Under the pieces are notes generated by a model, which was not told the DNA's origin, made no database searches, and worked only from the letters and a program-made list of their open reading frames with translations. The translations under genes and the position numbers were made by a program. A stretch of 64,000 nucleotides of DNA from Candidatus Syntrophocurvum alkaliphilum. GTDB taxonomy: Bacteria; Bacillota; Syntrophomonadia; Syntrophomonadales; Syntrophomonadaceae. The DNA is taken from contig NZ_CP046457.1 in assembly GCF_009734445.1 (NCBI RefSeq), positions 1,668,001 to 1,732,000 on the forward strand, given 5' to 3'. Positions 8,984 through 17,887 of the stretch are shown piece by piece. Within the stretch, counting starts at the first letter, position 1, and each line of letters starts with the position of its first letter.

Positions 8984-9484
8984 ATGAAAGCAGGTTCATT
9001 AGAAGATGTTTATCGACACCATATGAATGAAATATATCGTTACCTGTTGCAACTTTCTAGCCACCCTCAAATTGCAGAAGATTTAGTACAAGACACCTTT
9101 ATAAAGGCATACGAATTTTTAGAGTCTTATCAAGGTGAAAAAGTTAGGCCATGGCTTTTTAGAGTAGCTCATAACGCGTATATTGACTGGTATCGAAAAG
9201 AAAAAAGGCAAGTACAAACAGACCCACAAGTTTTAGCAAAATTAAATAAAGATTTTGACTTAGGACCTGAAGAACATTACTTAAAGCAAGAACAGATTAA
9301 TAAGTGGTTTGAAGTTATAAATAGCTTACCCGAAAAAAGCCGACAAGTTATATTGTTGCGTGACTACTATGACTTTACGTATGAGGATATCTCTAAAATA
9401 CTAAATATTAATATTTCTAATGTAAAAACAACCTTATTTAGAGCAAGGCAAAAAGTAAGAGAGGTGATGAAAGATGAATTGTAA
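8984..9484 (+). CDS. ECF-type RNA polymerase sigma factor (SigM-like)
   Basis: A 166-residue group 4 sigma factor. Region 2 occupies about residues 8-75 (EIYRYLLQLSS, then AEDLVQDTFIKAYEFL and WLFRVAHNAYIDWYRK). Region 4 occupies about 105-160 (LPEKSRQVILLRDYYDFTYEDI and the helix ISNVKTTLFRARQKVRE). There is no region 1.1 or region 3. The start has AAAGGAGGGCGG upstream. It overlaps the next gene by 11 bp, and that gene encodes its anti-sigma factor. The pair resembles the Bacillus SigM/YhdL envelope-stress system by anti-sigma type; the inducing signal is not evident. Confidence 0.92.
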   Translation: MKAGSLEDVYRHHMNEIYRYLLQLSSHPQIAEDLVQDTFIKAYEFLESYQGEKVRPWLFRVAHNAYIDWYRKEKRQVQTDPQVLAKLNKDFDLGPEEHYLKQEQINKWFEVINSLPEKSRQVILLRDYYDFTYEDISKILNINISNVKTTLFRARQKVREVMKDEL

Positions 9485-10805
9485 AGAATTTGAGCAGTTA
9501 AAGAATAACTATCTTAATGGTAAATTAACCGCAGAAGAGGAAAAGACAATAGAAGAACACTTAGAAATATGTACTAATTGTCAGGAATCATTAAATAAGT
9601 CACTAGAAGATGACAAAATACAAATACCTAAGATTGATACCCATAATTCTGAAAACATTTTAGATGAAAAAAAACAAAAAAAGATTTTACGTAGGGCAAA
9701 ATATAAAAACCGCTTTAGTATAACTGTATTTTTACTCCTGCTTTTTATTCTATTCAATATCGCAGGAAGCTTTTTATCTAGCTTCTACTTTAATGTGGGT
9801 GGAGAACAAGGCAGATTATTTAAAGCACAGCAAACAGCAGCTTTATTAACTGAGTTTACTTTTCCAAATGTGAATATGCCACTTACTTTTAGACCAATGA
9901 ATATACACTTTTCTAGAGCAGGCTTCGGACATAGTAGTGTGGAGATAAAGCCCTATTTTGTTGCCCAAGGTGAATACGCTTTAGAGAAAAGAATTGGTAA
10001 GAAAACTTATATTATCGGACACTTAAATATAAATCAATTATTATCAGGTATTGCTACTGAGTGGAATTGGAAAGATGATTCATATCAAAATTACTTGCAT
10101 TTTTATCATCCAAGCCAAATTACAAGCCAAAATAATTCACAGCTTGATAACTTAAAACTTAGTAACACTAAACAAGTTGTTTATGATTCAGATGAGATAT
10201 GGAATGCACTTGATATCTTACCTGAAGGTACTGTAGCCGAAATGTCAGTTTCATTTTTACAAACCTATACTATTGAAGAGGTTAAAATGCTACTAGAAGA
10301 TTATGATTTGGATATAACCTGGTATGCAATATCAACTGGAATTGAAAGTCAAAGTAGATACAAAGACCACCCAGAACCATTAACTGCATTCCGTGGAGCT
10401 TGGGGTATGCCAGATTACTCTAGAAATATGATGATTATCGGTGGAGAGAAAAAAATAGTTTCTCAAACAAATCATATAGGAGGTGTAGAAGAAGTAGTTG
10501 AAACTAAGCCTCTTACATTAAATGATGAATTTAGAGAAGAGTATTTCCTTAGTTCTTTAGAAACTTTAATTGAAAATGAAGATTTAGCCAAGAAAATATA
10601 CCGAGGCAATCCTAATGATCTTAGGTTAACTGAAAAATATGATTATGTAAAAGAAAACGGTATTGAAGTATATGGTGTGGTGGTAACTGGTCCAACCAAG
10701 GAACTTTTAAAATTACGTGATTTAGATACCGTGCATTCCCCTGCCTTAGGTGAAGTTGAACTGTGGAACTGGTTTAATCGCGGTTTTGAAGGGAATTTAT
10801 ATTAG
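9474..10805 (+). CDS. membrane anti-sigma factor (zinc-finger plus Sigma_reg domains)
   Basis: A 443-residue protein. The N-terminal zinc-binding anti-sigma motif is H29-x3-C33-x2-C36 (EEHLEICTNC). One membrane helix spans about 81-105. A large extracytoplasmic region of ~330 residues resembles the sigma factor regulator C-terminal domain of YhdL-type proteins. The cytoplasmic part should hold the preceding ECF sigma factor, and the outer domain probably senses an envelope signal. Translation is coupled to the sigma gene (11-bp overlap). Domain naming past the helix rests on overall pattern, so that part is less certain than the anti-sigma role. Confidence 0.85.
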   Translation: MNCKEFEQLKNNYLNGKLTAEEEKTIEEHLEICTNCQESLNKSLEDDKIQIPKIDTHNSENILDEKKQKKILRRAKYKNRFSITVFLLLLFILFNIAGSFLSSFYFNVGGEQGRLFKAQQTAALLTEFTFPNVNMPLTFRPMNIHFSRAGFGHSSVEIKPYFVAQGEYALEKRIGKKTYIIGHLNINQLLSGIATEWNWKDDSYQNYLHFYHPSQITSQNNSQLDNLKLSNTKQVVYDSDEIWNALDILPEGTVAEMSVSFLQTYTIEEVKMLLEDYDLDITWYAISTGIESQSRYKDHPEPLTAFRGAWGMPDYSRNMMIIGGEKKIVSQTNHIGGVEEVVETKPLTLNDEFREEYFLSSLETLIENEDLAKKIYRGNPNDLRLTEKYDYVKENGIEVYGVVVTGPTKELLKLRDLDTVHSPALGEVELWNWFNRGFEGNLY

Positions 10806-10892
10806 TGCTATTATTTAAACTCCTATAAACAGTAACATTATTAATAAAATTATCATATTAATAATAAAAACACCAGAAAAGGAGTTAAACGT

Positions 10893-11414
10893 ATGAAAAC
10901 TACATCCTTATGGATTCATGGGCATAGTTTAGAAGTTAAGTATCCTGAAAGGCTTTTAAGTATACAACGAACTAACGCTTATGCTTTGATTGAGGGTCAG
11001 CCTGGAACAACAAATTGGTTTCAATTTGCGATACCAAGTCCAGTTATTATGGATAATAAACAATTAAAAATAGCAGCTGTATTTATTCGTTTCAAAACCC
11101 AATCAGAAAATGTTTATATTAAAGCAGTAAATCTTTATGATGGGGAAACACTTATTGAAAAATTTGACTTTCACCATACCCAACAGGATTTTGATACTAT
11201 TCGTATTGATCCAGCATTAGTTGCCTTAAATTGGGGTTTAGGAGTTTCAGTAAATGTTGCATTCAATGAACAAGCAGATCCTGCAACAATAGCTTTTAGT
11301 GCGGCAGGATGTAATTTTATATCATTACCTGAACCAAAAATGGGAAAAAAATCTAAAGTTAAAGCTAGGAAAAAAACATCTGTAAAAAAACCTAAATTAC
11401 AACGCAGAAGATAA
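10893..11414 (+). CDS. DUF6623-like protein with basic C-terminal tail
   Basis: A 173-residue protein with no signal peptide. The core (WIHGHSLEVKYPERL, QPGTTNWFQFAIPSPVIMD, then NWGLGVSVNVAF) has the pattern I associate with DUF6623 beta-sandwich proteins, whose function is unknown. The last ~25 residues are nearly all Lys/Arg (KKSKVKARKKTSVKKPK), which suggests an RNA, DNA or cell-surface polyanion contact. The start follows AAAAGGAG. It is followed by a clear terminator and appears monocistronic. Confidence 0.65.
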   Translation: MKTTSLWIHGHSLEVKYPERLLSIQRTNAYALIEGQPGTTNWFQFAIPSPVIMDNKQLKIAAVFIRFKTQSENVYIKAVNLYDGETLIEKFDFHHTQQDFDTIRIDPALVALNWGLGVSVNVAFNEQADPATIAFSAAGCNFISLPEPKMGKKSKVKARKKTSVKKPKLQRRR

Positions 11415-11431
11415 CCTTATAATTTATTGTC

Positions 11432-11470
11432 AGGAAGCTCATAGCCTTAAAAAGAGCTTCCTTTTTATTT
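11432..11470 (+). terminator. intrinsic terminator after the DUF6623-like gene
   Basis: AGGAAGCTC (11432-11440) pairs with GAGCTTCCT (11454-11462) and is followed by TTTTTATTT. Confidence 0.88.
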
Positions 11471-11558
11471 TGCAAATCAAAAAGAATGTTTAATTGAATA
11501 ATAAAGAGTAAATGCAAATAATAAAAAGATAATTATTGTTCTATTCAACACAATTTTC

Positions 11559-12641
11559 CTATTTTTTTATAAATTTTATTATATCCCTTGCTTTAGGGGG
11601 ACATCCTTTAATATGATTACTAAAATTTTCTGTACATTTTCCCACACCTAAACCTTCACATTGACTATCCTTAAATCCTTGACCAATATGTATTTTGCCT
11701 TCGAGTTTATTTAACAAACCTTGATTATGTAATCTATCTAAAGCATGAACAAGGCTACCATAGCATGCAGAACAGGCTTCTTTTTCTTCAATATGTTCAG
11801 TTAAATGTTTTATGCTTCTAGGTGGATCAATATTTCTTATTTTTTCATCTTTATTGTACTCAGTTATATTAGCATTATTAAGGTCACTAATACCAACACC
11901 TATTTCCTCAGCAATTTCTATATAAGGGACATCCTCTAACTCATACCCCATTATTTCAGCAACAAAAGAATCTACTAATACAGGATCCTTTCCTATGATA
12001 ATACGATTCATCGTTACTGGTGTTCCACCTTCTTCATAGCACAAATCTCCCATTATGCCATCAACAATTACCAAGTCTGTTTCTATAACTTTATTTAAAT
12101 ATGCAATGGGTTTGTGTAAGCCTAAGGTATGGAATCTACGTTTTTCCCTATCCGGTATACACCCCTTTATGTTCTTTAAGGCACAGGTCATGTTGGTCTG
12201 ACAATGTCCCTTTAAAACAGGGACATTAATCATATAATCTAATTTAAGCATTTTACTGCAAACATCAAAAGATATATCCCCTACTTCAAAAACATTACTA
12301 CTATCTTTTTTAAGATCTACTAACTCCACTCCATATTTTTGCGCAATATCTTCATATCCACAAACTCTAAATGATCTTACTGTACTATCTCCTATCCATG
12401 AGCTTTCTAATATAATTATATTTTTAAATCCTTCTGACTGTAAGTATTCTATGGTCCCTGCAATTATTTCTGGAGAAGTTGTTGCTCCAGATGTTGCTGG
12501 TTTGGCCAATACTAAATTAGGCTTAATTCCAATTAAACTATCCTTAGGTATTTCATCTGCAACTTTTATATCATCAAGCAAATGCATTATCATTTTTTTT
12601 GGTTGGTCTCCGTATATAACATAAAGGTCATTGTTTTGCAC
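11559..12641 (-). CDS. DUF362 domain protein
   Basis: A 360-residue protein of the DUF362 family, which is often found with Fe-S redox proteins. Family motifs are GIKPNLVLAKPA, NVPVLKGHCQTNMTCALKNIKGCIP and VDGIMGD. The C-terminal ~75 residues carry a cysteine-rich set (ACSACYGS, DSQCEGLGVGKC and IKGCPPKA) that could bind an Fe-S cluster, unlike the ferredoxin tail of the second DUF362 protein at 15255. The GTG at 12641 follows AAAGGGGGGA; a TTG three bases earlier is possible. It lies in a leftward run with a nitroreductase. Substrate is unknown. Confidence 0.82.
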   Translation of the reverse strand: MQNNDLYVIYGDQPKKMIMHLLDDIKVADEIPKDSLIGIKPNLVLAKPATSGATTSPEIIAGTIEYLQSEGFKNIIILESSWIGDSTVRSFRVCGYEDIAQKYGVELVDLKKDSSNVFEVGDISFDVCSKMLKLDYMINVPVLKGHCQTNMTCALKNIKGCIPDREKRRFHTLGLHKPIAYLNKVIETDLVIVDGIMGDLCYEEGGTPVTMNRIIIGKDPVLVDSFVAEIMGYELEDVPYIEIAEEIGVGISDLNNANITEYNKDEKIRNIDPPRSIKHLTEHIEEKEACSACYGSLVHALDRLHNQGLLNKLEGKIHIGQGFKDSQCEGLGVGKCTENFSNHIKGCPPKARDIIKFIKK

Positions 12642-12712
12642 CAAATCCCCCCTTTACTGGGACATCTATTGTTTGCTATAGCTTCAGTAAATTGATTTAT
12701 AATCTATTAAAA

Positions 12713-13216
12713 TCACCAAGTATTTATATGCACTCTGTTGGTATCATATCTATCAGATGGGCCTTTTTCTTCTGCTGGATAGCCTAAAGATACTAATGAA
12801 ATTGGAACAGCATGTTCAGGCATATTAAATAGTTTTTGTAAGGCTTTTACTCTTTCCTTTCTTGGGTATACACCTAGCCATACTCCCCCTAATCCTTCTT
12901 TATGTGCAGCCAGTAATATATTTTGAGTTGCAGCTGCACAATCCTGTACCCAATAATCCACCTCATATTTGTTTGTACTTAAGTCAGCACATACTAATAT
13001 AGCTACACTAGCTTCTGTTAACATTTTCGCATTTTGGTGATAATCAATTATTTTATTTAATTTTTCTTTATCTTTTATAACGATAAAGTGCCATGGCTGC
13101 CCATTCCCTGCTGAAGGAGCACTCATTGCCGCTTTTAGTAAGTAATTAATCTTTTCATCTGACACCGGTTGATCAGTATATTTTCTAATACTACGTCTAG
13201 TTAAAATGAAATCCAT
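12713..13216 (-). CDS. nitroreductase family protein
   Basis: A 167-residue FMN-dependent nitroreductase-like oxidoreductase. FMN-contact motifs are the N-terminal RRSIRKY, SAPSAGNGQPWHFIV, then AATQNILLAAHKEGLGGVWLG and the closing SLGYPAEEKGPSDRYD. Length is normal for the short clostridial members. The ATG has GGGAGGTAGTAATT upstream. The physiological substrate is unknown (quinones, nitro compounds or other acceptors are typical). It lies 71 bp upstream of the DUF362 gene in the same direction. Confidence 0.9.
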   Translation of the reverse strand: MDFILTRRSIRKYTDQPVSDEKINYLLKAAMSAPSAGNGQPWHFIVIKDKEKLNKIIDYHQNAKMLTEASVAILVCADLSTNKYEVDYWVQDCAAATQNILLAAHKEGLGGVWLGVYPRKERVKALQKLFNMPEHAVPISLVSLGYPAEEKGPSDRYDTNRVHINTW

Positions 13217-13303
13217 AATTACTACCTCCCATTATATGATTTATTATGCTTTTCAAGCATAAAGGTTATACAATAACTTTCCAATTAGCAAATATATATA
13301 AAA

Positions 13304-13651
13304 TCAACGCAAAAACCTACTACCTAATAACGCTGCCGGTACTGCTATAGCACTCCACACTAATATTCCAGCAATAAGAGAATAAACAATAGGTAACCTA
13401 TGAATTGTAAAATACAAAGCTAGTAAAAACCCTAAAACAGCTGGTAAGGCAAGCAGACTAAATTGTACTTGCTTTTGTAATATTTGAGGCTCAGATGTAA
13501 AGCTTAAAAAATAATATCCAACTACAGTAACTATAGGAAAAAGAACTGCTATTCCAGCTAAAAATTCATTCTTACTTTTACCCAAAAGACTTATTAAAAC
13601 TATTACTACTCCTCCCGCAATAAATCTAAAAACCAACTCATTTAAGCTCAA
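13304..13651 (-). CDS. GlpM-like small membrane protein
   Basis: About 115 residues with four membrane helices. The pattern is RFIAGGVVIVLISLLGKSKN, then LAGIAVLFPIVTVVGYYF, two more helices and a final SRFL. The first part resembles the GlpM/DUF3147 family (xxLIxLLAKTKNxxIAGLxPLFPTFAL). The TTG at 13651 lies seven bases after GGAGGGG, which would be inside the gene if the TTG at 13666 were used. Its biochemical role is unknown. Confidence 0.65.
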   Translation of the reverse strand: MSLNELVFRFIAGGVVIVLISLLGKSKNEFLAGIAVLFPIVTVVGYYFLSFTSEPQILQKQVQFSLLALPAVLGFLLALYFTIHRLPIVYSLIAGILVWSAIAVPAALLGSRFLR

Positions 13652-13680
13652 TAAACGCCCCTCCAATACTCTCTATATAA

Positions 13681-13717
13681 ATTTAGGCCAAACAACTTTA
13701 AGCTGTTTGGCCTAAAT
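13681..13717 (-). terminator. hairpin at end of alcohol dehydrogenase gene
   Basis: A perfect 13-bp stem, ATTTAGGCCAAAC (13681-13693) with GTTTGGCCTAAAT (13705-13717), begins 12 bp after the stop at 13729. There is no strong U tract on the minus strand, so it may be a processing or weak termination hairpin. Confidence 0.6.
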
Positions 13718-13728
13718 AGATTTATCTA

Positions 13729-14892
13729 TTATGCATAGGCTTTTTTGAGTATTTCTAATACATCACTAGTTTCTAGTTTTTTGAAATTACCTAAAGGACC
13801 ATATTCAGTAGCTTTCTTAGCCATAGTTTCTAAAGACTCTTCCTTTACACCCTCTTCTTTAAGCGTAGTAGATAATCCTAAAGATTTAAAAAATTCCTGA
13901 GTGTTTCTAATACCCTCTCTAGCTACTTCATAATTATCTTGCCCAGATACACCCCAAACATTTCTAGCATAATCAGCTAGTTTTTCTACAGTACTATCAT
14001 CTAATACATACTCCATCCAATATGGAGTTAAAATAGCTAACCCTAACCCATGGGTCATATCATAAATCGCACTTACTTCGTGTTCTATCATATGAGTAGC
14101 CCAATCAGTTCGTTTACCTGTACTCAATAAGCCATTTAAAGCTACAGTACTCGCCCACATTAAATTTGCTCTAGCCTCATAATTTTCAGGTTCTTTTAAT
14201 GCTATGGGGCCATAGTGAATACATGTTTTTATCACTGCTTCACACATTCTATCCTGCAAATATGCATCATTATTAGCACTAAAGTATGTTTCAAAAATAT
14301 GACTTATAATATCTACTACACCAGCAGCAGTTTGGTTAGCAGGGACTGTAAAGGTATATGTAGGATCAAGAATTGAAAACTTAGGCACTAACCTAGGACT
14401 ACCTATTCCTTTCTTATCCATAGTGTCATCATTATTTATTACTGTATTACCGTTCATCTCTGAACCGGTTGCAGCTAAAGTTAAAATTACCCCTATGGGT
14501 AATGCATTAGTCACTCTAGCTTTGCGTATAAAAAAGTCCCATGGATCCCCATCATGGTAAAATCCACATGCAATTGCTTTAGCACAATCAATAGTGCTAC
14601 CTCCACCAACAGCTAAAACCAAGTCTAAATTATTTTCTCTACAAAGCCTTATACCTTCTCTTACACTAGTTATGCGTGGATTAGCCTGAACACCGGGAAG
14701 CTCTTCATAGTGCACACCATTTTCTTTAAGAATTTGAGTAACCTCATCATAAAGTCCTGATCGTTTAATACTTCCTCCACCATAAACTAATAATATACGC
14801 TCAGAAAACTTCTTTACTTCCTTTCCTACTTTAGGAACTTGATCTTTACCGAATAAAATTTTAGCTGGATTTTGAAAAGTAAAATCTAGCAT
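13729..14892 (-). CDS. iron-containing alcohol dehydrogenase (butanol dehydrogenase/YqhD type)
   Basis: A 387-residue group III alcohol dehydrogenase. The N-terminal nucleotide-binding part has VLAVGGGSTIDCAKAIA. The metal-binding part has VVDIISHIFETYF (Asp and His), MIEHEVSAIYDMTHGLGLAIL (two His) and GVILTLAATGSEMNG. It is most like the NAD(P)H-dependent butanol dehydrogenases of Clostridia, which reduce aldehydes to alcohols during fermentation. The ATG follows AGGAGGAATATGT. The CoA-transferase at 16441 could supply related fermentation chemistry, but the two are separated by a DUF362 gene and a repeat. Confidence 0.9.
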   Translation of the reverse strand: MLDFTFQNPAKILFGKDQVPKVGKEVKKFSERILLVYGGGSIKRSGLYDEVTQILKENGVHYEELPGVQANPRITSVREGIRLCRENNLDLVLAVGGGSTIDCAKAIACGFYHDGDPWDFFIRKARVTNALPIGVILTLAATGSEMNGNTVINNDDTMDKKGIGSPRLVPKFSILDPTYTFTVPANQTAAGVVDIISHIFETYFSANNDAYLQDRMCEAVIKTCIHYGPIALKEPENYEARANLMWASTVALNGLLSTGKRTDWATHMIEHEVSAIYDMTHGLGLAILTPYWMEYVLDDSTVEKLADYARNVWGVSGQDNYEVAREGIRNTQEFFKSLGLSTTLKEEGVKEESLETMAKKATEYGPLGNFKKLETSDVLEILKKAYA

Positions 14893-15081
14893 ACATATTC
14901 CTCCTTCAACAATTTAGAATTTCTACTGTTTATGCTTTCCAAAATGGCTTTAATTTAACTATAATCCTTAATATTTATTGTAATGGAACTAAATACATAT
15001 GAAAACATTCTTCTTCCATTTTTTATAACATTAGGCATAAAAAAAGCTTAACATCAGGTAATTCTACTTTACTCAGTTAAA

Positions 15082-15245
15082 CTATCTTTATCTCCATTTT
15101 AGCTTAGCACTTATTATCTAAAATGATTTATTATTTATACTTAGCCGCGATCATTCACCACACCTTGCTACTTAAGGACTTAGGTAAACATGTTTGTTCA
15201 GCCTTAAGTTTGTTGTAGTTACTTTTTGCAGCAAAATCAAAATTG
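15082..15245 (-). repeat. dispersed repeat, copy 3 (long form)
   Basis: Core TTGTAGTTACTTTTTGCAGC at 15213-15232, 22 bp beyond the stop of the gene at 15255. Homology with the copy at 27286 extends about 130 bp further left (TTAGCTTAGCACTTATTATC, then CCTTGCTACTTAAGGACTTAG). GGTAAACATGTTTGTTCAGCC before the core is a degenerate version of the palindrome in copy 6. It fills most of the 14893-15254 gap. Confidence 0.8.
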
Positions 15246-15254
15246 TTCTATTAA

Positions 15255-16394
15255 TTATCTTCTCATAAACTTTGAAAAAACTTTACCCAATAAAGGCATT
15301 TTTAATTCTATTGCTCCTTCAGGACACAACTCTTGACAACAGTAACATCTGATACAGCGATCGTAATAATATAAAGGGGGTAAAGACTTTTCTTCCTCTT
15401 GCCAATCTACTGCTGAAGGTTTTACTGGACACATCTTTATACAAATTCCACATTTTATGCAGTTCTCATTTTTTATTTCTGGTCTAGAAATAACATGGTT
15501 TCTCAATCGACTTTGAGTTAAATTAAATGCTATGCTTTTATTTGCCTGATTAAAGTTGTTTTGTACAAATTCGTCTAAAGAATCACCCACAATATCAATT
15601 TCTTCAGCACGATATTTTCCTAATCCATGCCTTTCACCCCATATAAGCAAAGGATTTACTTCTGGACGTATTCCAATTAATCTACAAACACATGAATCTA
15701 AGGCCACAGGATCAGTAGAAAGCAAAATCACATTCATTGGGCGTGGAGTCCCACCCCTAGGACCATTACCTTCCATGGCCATAATTCCATCCATTATGTA
15801 TAATCTCGGGTTTAATAGCATATTTAGATCTACTAACATTCGGGCAAACTCATTTACTTGAGGAAGCCTTACATGAAATTCACCCTTTAATAAACCAGGA
15901 ATACAGCCAAACTGGTTCTTTATTGCTCCTGTCATTGCAGTTAGGCCATGAGTTTTGAGCTTAGAAATACTTACCAAACCATCGCTTTCTAAAACTCCAT
16001 TAGCAATAGTGAATATCTTGTTTTGTTGTCCTTCTAAAAAAGAGCACTCCTTACCACTTTCAAAATCAGCTAATTTCATACCTAATTGATCTGCTACAGC
16101 TTTAATTCCTGTTTTTTTAGCTGCTTTTTCAGGACTTCCTAAAGCAGGTGAATCACCATAACTTAATTTCACACCACAGTCTTTGAGCACATTACCAACT
16201 GCTTGAAATACGTACGGATGAGTTGTTACACATTTTTCTGGAGGCTCAGGGGCTAACAGGTTTGGTTTTAATATAATTTTTTCTCCTTCTAAGAAAATTT
16301 TGTGACCACCTATTAAATCAAACCCTTTTTTAACAGCATTATTTACCTGCTCAACTTCATAATTATCACATCTAATGCAGGCAACCTTAACCAA
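15255..16394 (-). CDS. DUF362 protein with C-terminal 2[4Fe-4S] ferredoxin domain
   Basis: A 379-residue protein. The DUF362 domain covers about residues 1-290 (ILKPNLLAPEPPEKCVTTHP, LVSISKLKTHGLTAMTGAIK and DGIMAMEGNGPRGG). Two [4Fe-4S] motifs follow, ENCIKCGICIKMCPV and DRCIRCYCCQELCPEGAIEL. The combination suggests an Fe-S redox protein of unknown reaction. The start is a TTG at 16394 behind AAAGGGGGA. It is the second DUF362 protein within 4 kb, but it differs in its tail. It probably shares transcription with the CoA-transferase upstream, apart from the hairpin between them. Confidence 0.85.
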   Translation of the reverse strand: MVKVACIRCDNYEVEQVNNAVKKGFDLIGGHKIFLEGEKIILKPNLLAPEPPEKCVTTHPYVFQAVGNVLKDCGVKLSYGDSPALGSPEKAAKKTGIKAVADQLGMKLADFESGKECSFLEGQQNKIFTIANGVLESDGLVSISKLKTHGLTAMTGAIKNQFGCIPGLLKGEFHVRLPQVNEFARMLVDLNMLLNPRLYIMDGIMAMEGNGPRGGTPRPMNVILLSTDPVALDSCVCRLIGIRPEVNPLLIWGERHGLGKYRAEEIDIVGDSLDEFVQNNFNQANKSIAFNLTQSRLRNHVISRPEIKNENCIKCGICIKMCPVKPSAVDWQEEEKSLPPLYYYDRCIRCYCCQELCPEGAIELKMPLLGKVFSKFMRR

Positions 16395-16410
16395 AAATTT
16401 TTCCCCCTTT

Positions 16411-16440
16411 AAATAAATAAGGCTGTCTCAAGGACAACCT
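16411..16440 (-). terminator. hairpin between CoA-transferase and DUF362 genes
   Basis: On the minus strand AGGTTGTC pairs with GACAGCCT (one mismatch). The stem begins directly after the stop at 16441 and is followed by TTATTTATTT. It could be a terminator or attenuator for the downstream DUF362 gene. Confidence 0.6.
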
Positions 16441-17736
16441 TTACCATATTAGTTTTCTCTTTGCTTCACTTCTTAAGTAGTCTCTAAAATTTGGGTGAGC
16501 AATATTAATTAACTCTTTAACCCTTTCCTGTACTGACCTACCCCTTAAACAGGCTACTCCATATTCAGTAACTATATAGTCTACATCTACCCTTGAGGTT
16601 GTAACTATAGTACCTTCCTCAAACAAAGGAACTATCCTAGAAATAGTGTCCTTTTTAGTTGATGAATGGAATGCCAATATTGACTTTCCTCCTAGTGATT
16701 CCTGCGAACCATTAGCAAACTCTTTATGTCCACCAGTTCCACTAAACTGCCGTGCTCCAACTGATTCAGCACAGCATTGACCGGTTAAATCCATTTGGAG
16801 AGCTGAATTAATTGAAACCATTTTGTTATTTTTAGCAATAACTCTAGGATCATTAACTACACTAGAACGATGAAATTCTACTAGCATATTATCATCTAAA
16901 AAGTCATATAAACGACGGCTCCCTAGTGCTAATCCAGTTATAATTTTGTCCTTCCATAAGGTTTTTCGCCTATTAGTTATAGCACCAGCCTCATATAGAT
17001 CTAATATACAATCAGTTAACATCTCAGTATGAACACCCAAATCCTTTTTGTGACTAAGACTTAATGCTACTGCACCCGGAATACTACCTAAACCTATTTG
17101 AATAGTAGATCCATCTTCTATAAGGTCTGCAACATATGAACCAATTATATGGTCCTTTTCATCTATTTTCATTGCAGGTAATTCTGGTATGCTTCTATCA
17201 GTTTCTACTATATAATCAATCTCAGAAATATGAACATGTGTATCCCCAAAGGTTCTTGGAAGATTTGGATTTGTTTCTAGTATTACCAAATCGGAATTTT
17301 CTATAATATCTTTTTCCATTACCGTACTTAGTGATAAGGATACATAACCATGTTTATCCATTGGTGAAGCACAGCCTAAGAAAACATTTGGTTTTCTATA
17401 AGCCAAGCGTTTACTACTAAACTGATGCAATTGCATTGGAACATAAGAAACAGTACCTAAAGAGTGCGCCTCTCTGGGTCCATCAGTATAAAACCAGTTG
17501 TTTAATAAAAAGTGTCCTTTCATTTCAGGATTCATATAAAATTCATATTTACCCATTAAAAGGGCCGTTACAACTGATACATCCTCCACCCTGTCTTTGA
17601 TAGTATGTAATTCACTTAAAAGTGCAACAGGTTCACAGGCTGCTAATCCACAAACAACTTCATGATGACTTTTAATCTCTTGTAAAGCCTCCTCAACAGA
17701 AACAACTTTTCTACGATATAACTCTTTATAATTCAT
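16441..17736 (-). CDS. acetyl-CoA hydrolase/CoA-transferase family protein
   Basis: A 431-residue class I CoA-transferase of the Cat/4-hydroxybutyrate CoA-transferase type. Motifs include IQIGLGSIPGAV, LGVHTEMLTDCILDLYEAG (which contains the family glutamate that forms the CoA thioester) and GTGGHKEFANGSQESLGG. It closes with VTEYGVACLRGRSVQERVKELINIAHP. It likely moves CoA between acyl-CoA and acetate or another carboxylate; the exact acid cannot be told from sequence. The ATG follows GAGGTGAGTC. Confidence 0.85.
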   Translation of the reverse strand: MNYKELYRRKVVSVEEALQEIKSHHEVVCGLAACEPVALLSELHTIKDRVEDVSVVTALLMGKYEFYMNPEMKGHFLLNNWFYTDGPREAHSLGTVSYVPMQLHQFSSKRLAYRKPNVFLGCASPMDKHGYVSLSLSTVMEKDIIENSDLVILETNPNLPRTFGDTHVHISEIDYIVETDRSIPELPAMKIDEKDHIIGSYVADLIEDGSTIQIGLGSIPGAVALSLSHKKDLGVHTEMLTDCILDLYEAGAITNRRKTLWKDKIITGLALGSRRLYDFLDDNMLVEFHRSSVVNDPRVIAKNNKMVSINSALQMDLTGQCCAESVGARQFSGTGGHKEFANGSQESLGGKSILAFHSSTKKDTISRIVPLFEEGTIVTTSRVDVDYIVTEYGVACLRGRSVQERVKELINIAHPNFRDYLRSEAKRKLIW

Positions 17737-17823
17737 GACTCACCTCATGCAATTAATTCCTAATTAGTATCGCATATCAATTAGTGTTATTTCAATATAA
17801 AAATAAGATATATTAACAGGAAC

Positions 17824-17870
17824 ACACGGGGAAGGTTCGACTATAAGATATAGTCAAACCTTCCCCGTGT
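17824..17870 (-). terminator. long hairpin at end of cbi/cobU operon
   Basis: ACACGGGGAAGGTT (17824-17837) pairs with AACCTTCCCCGTGT (17857-17870), continued by seven or more further pairs after a single mismatch, with loop AGA. It begins 18 bp beyond the cobU stop. No U tract follows, so it may act as a 3' stabiliser or as a palindromic repeat element as well as a terminator. Confidence 0.6.
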
Positions 17871-17887
17871 ATTCCCCATCATTTTGT

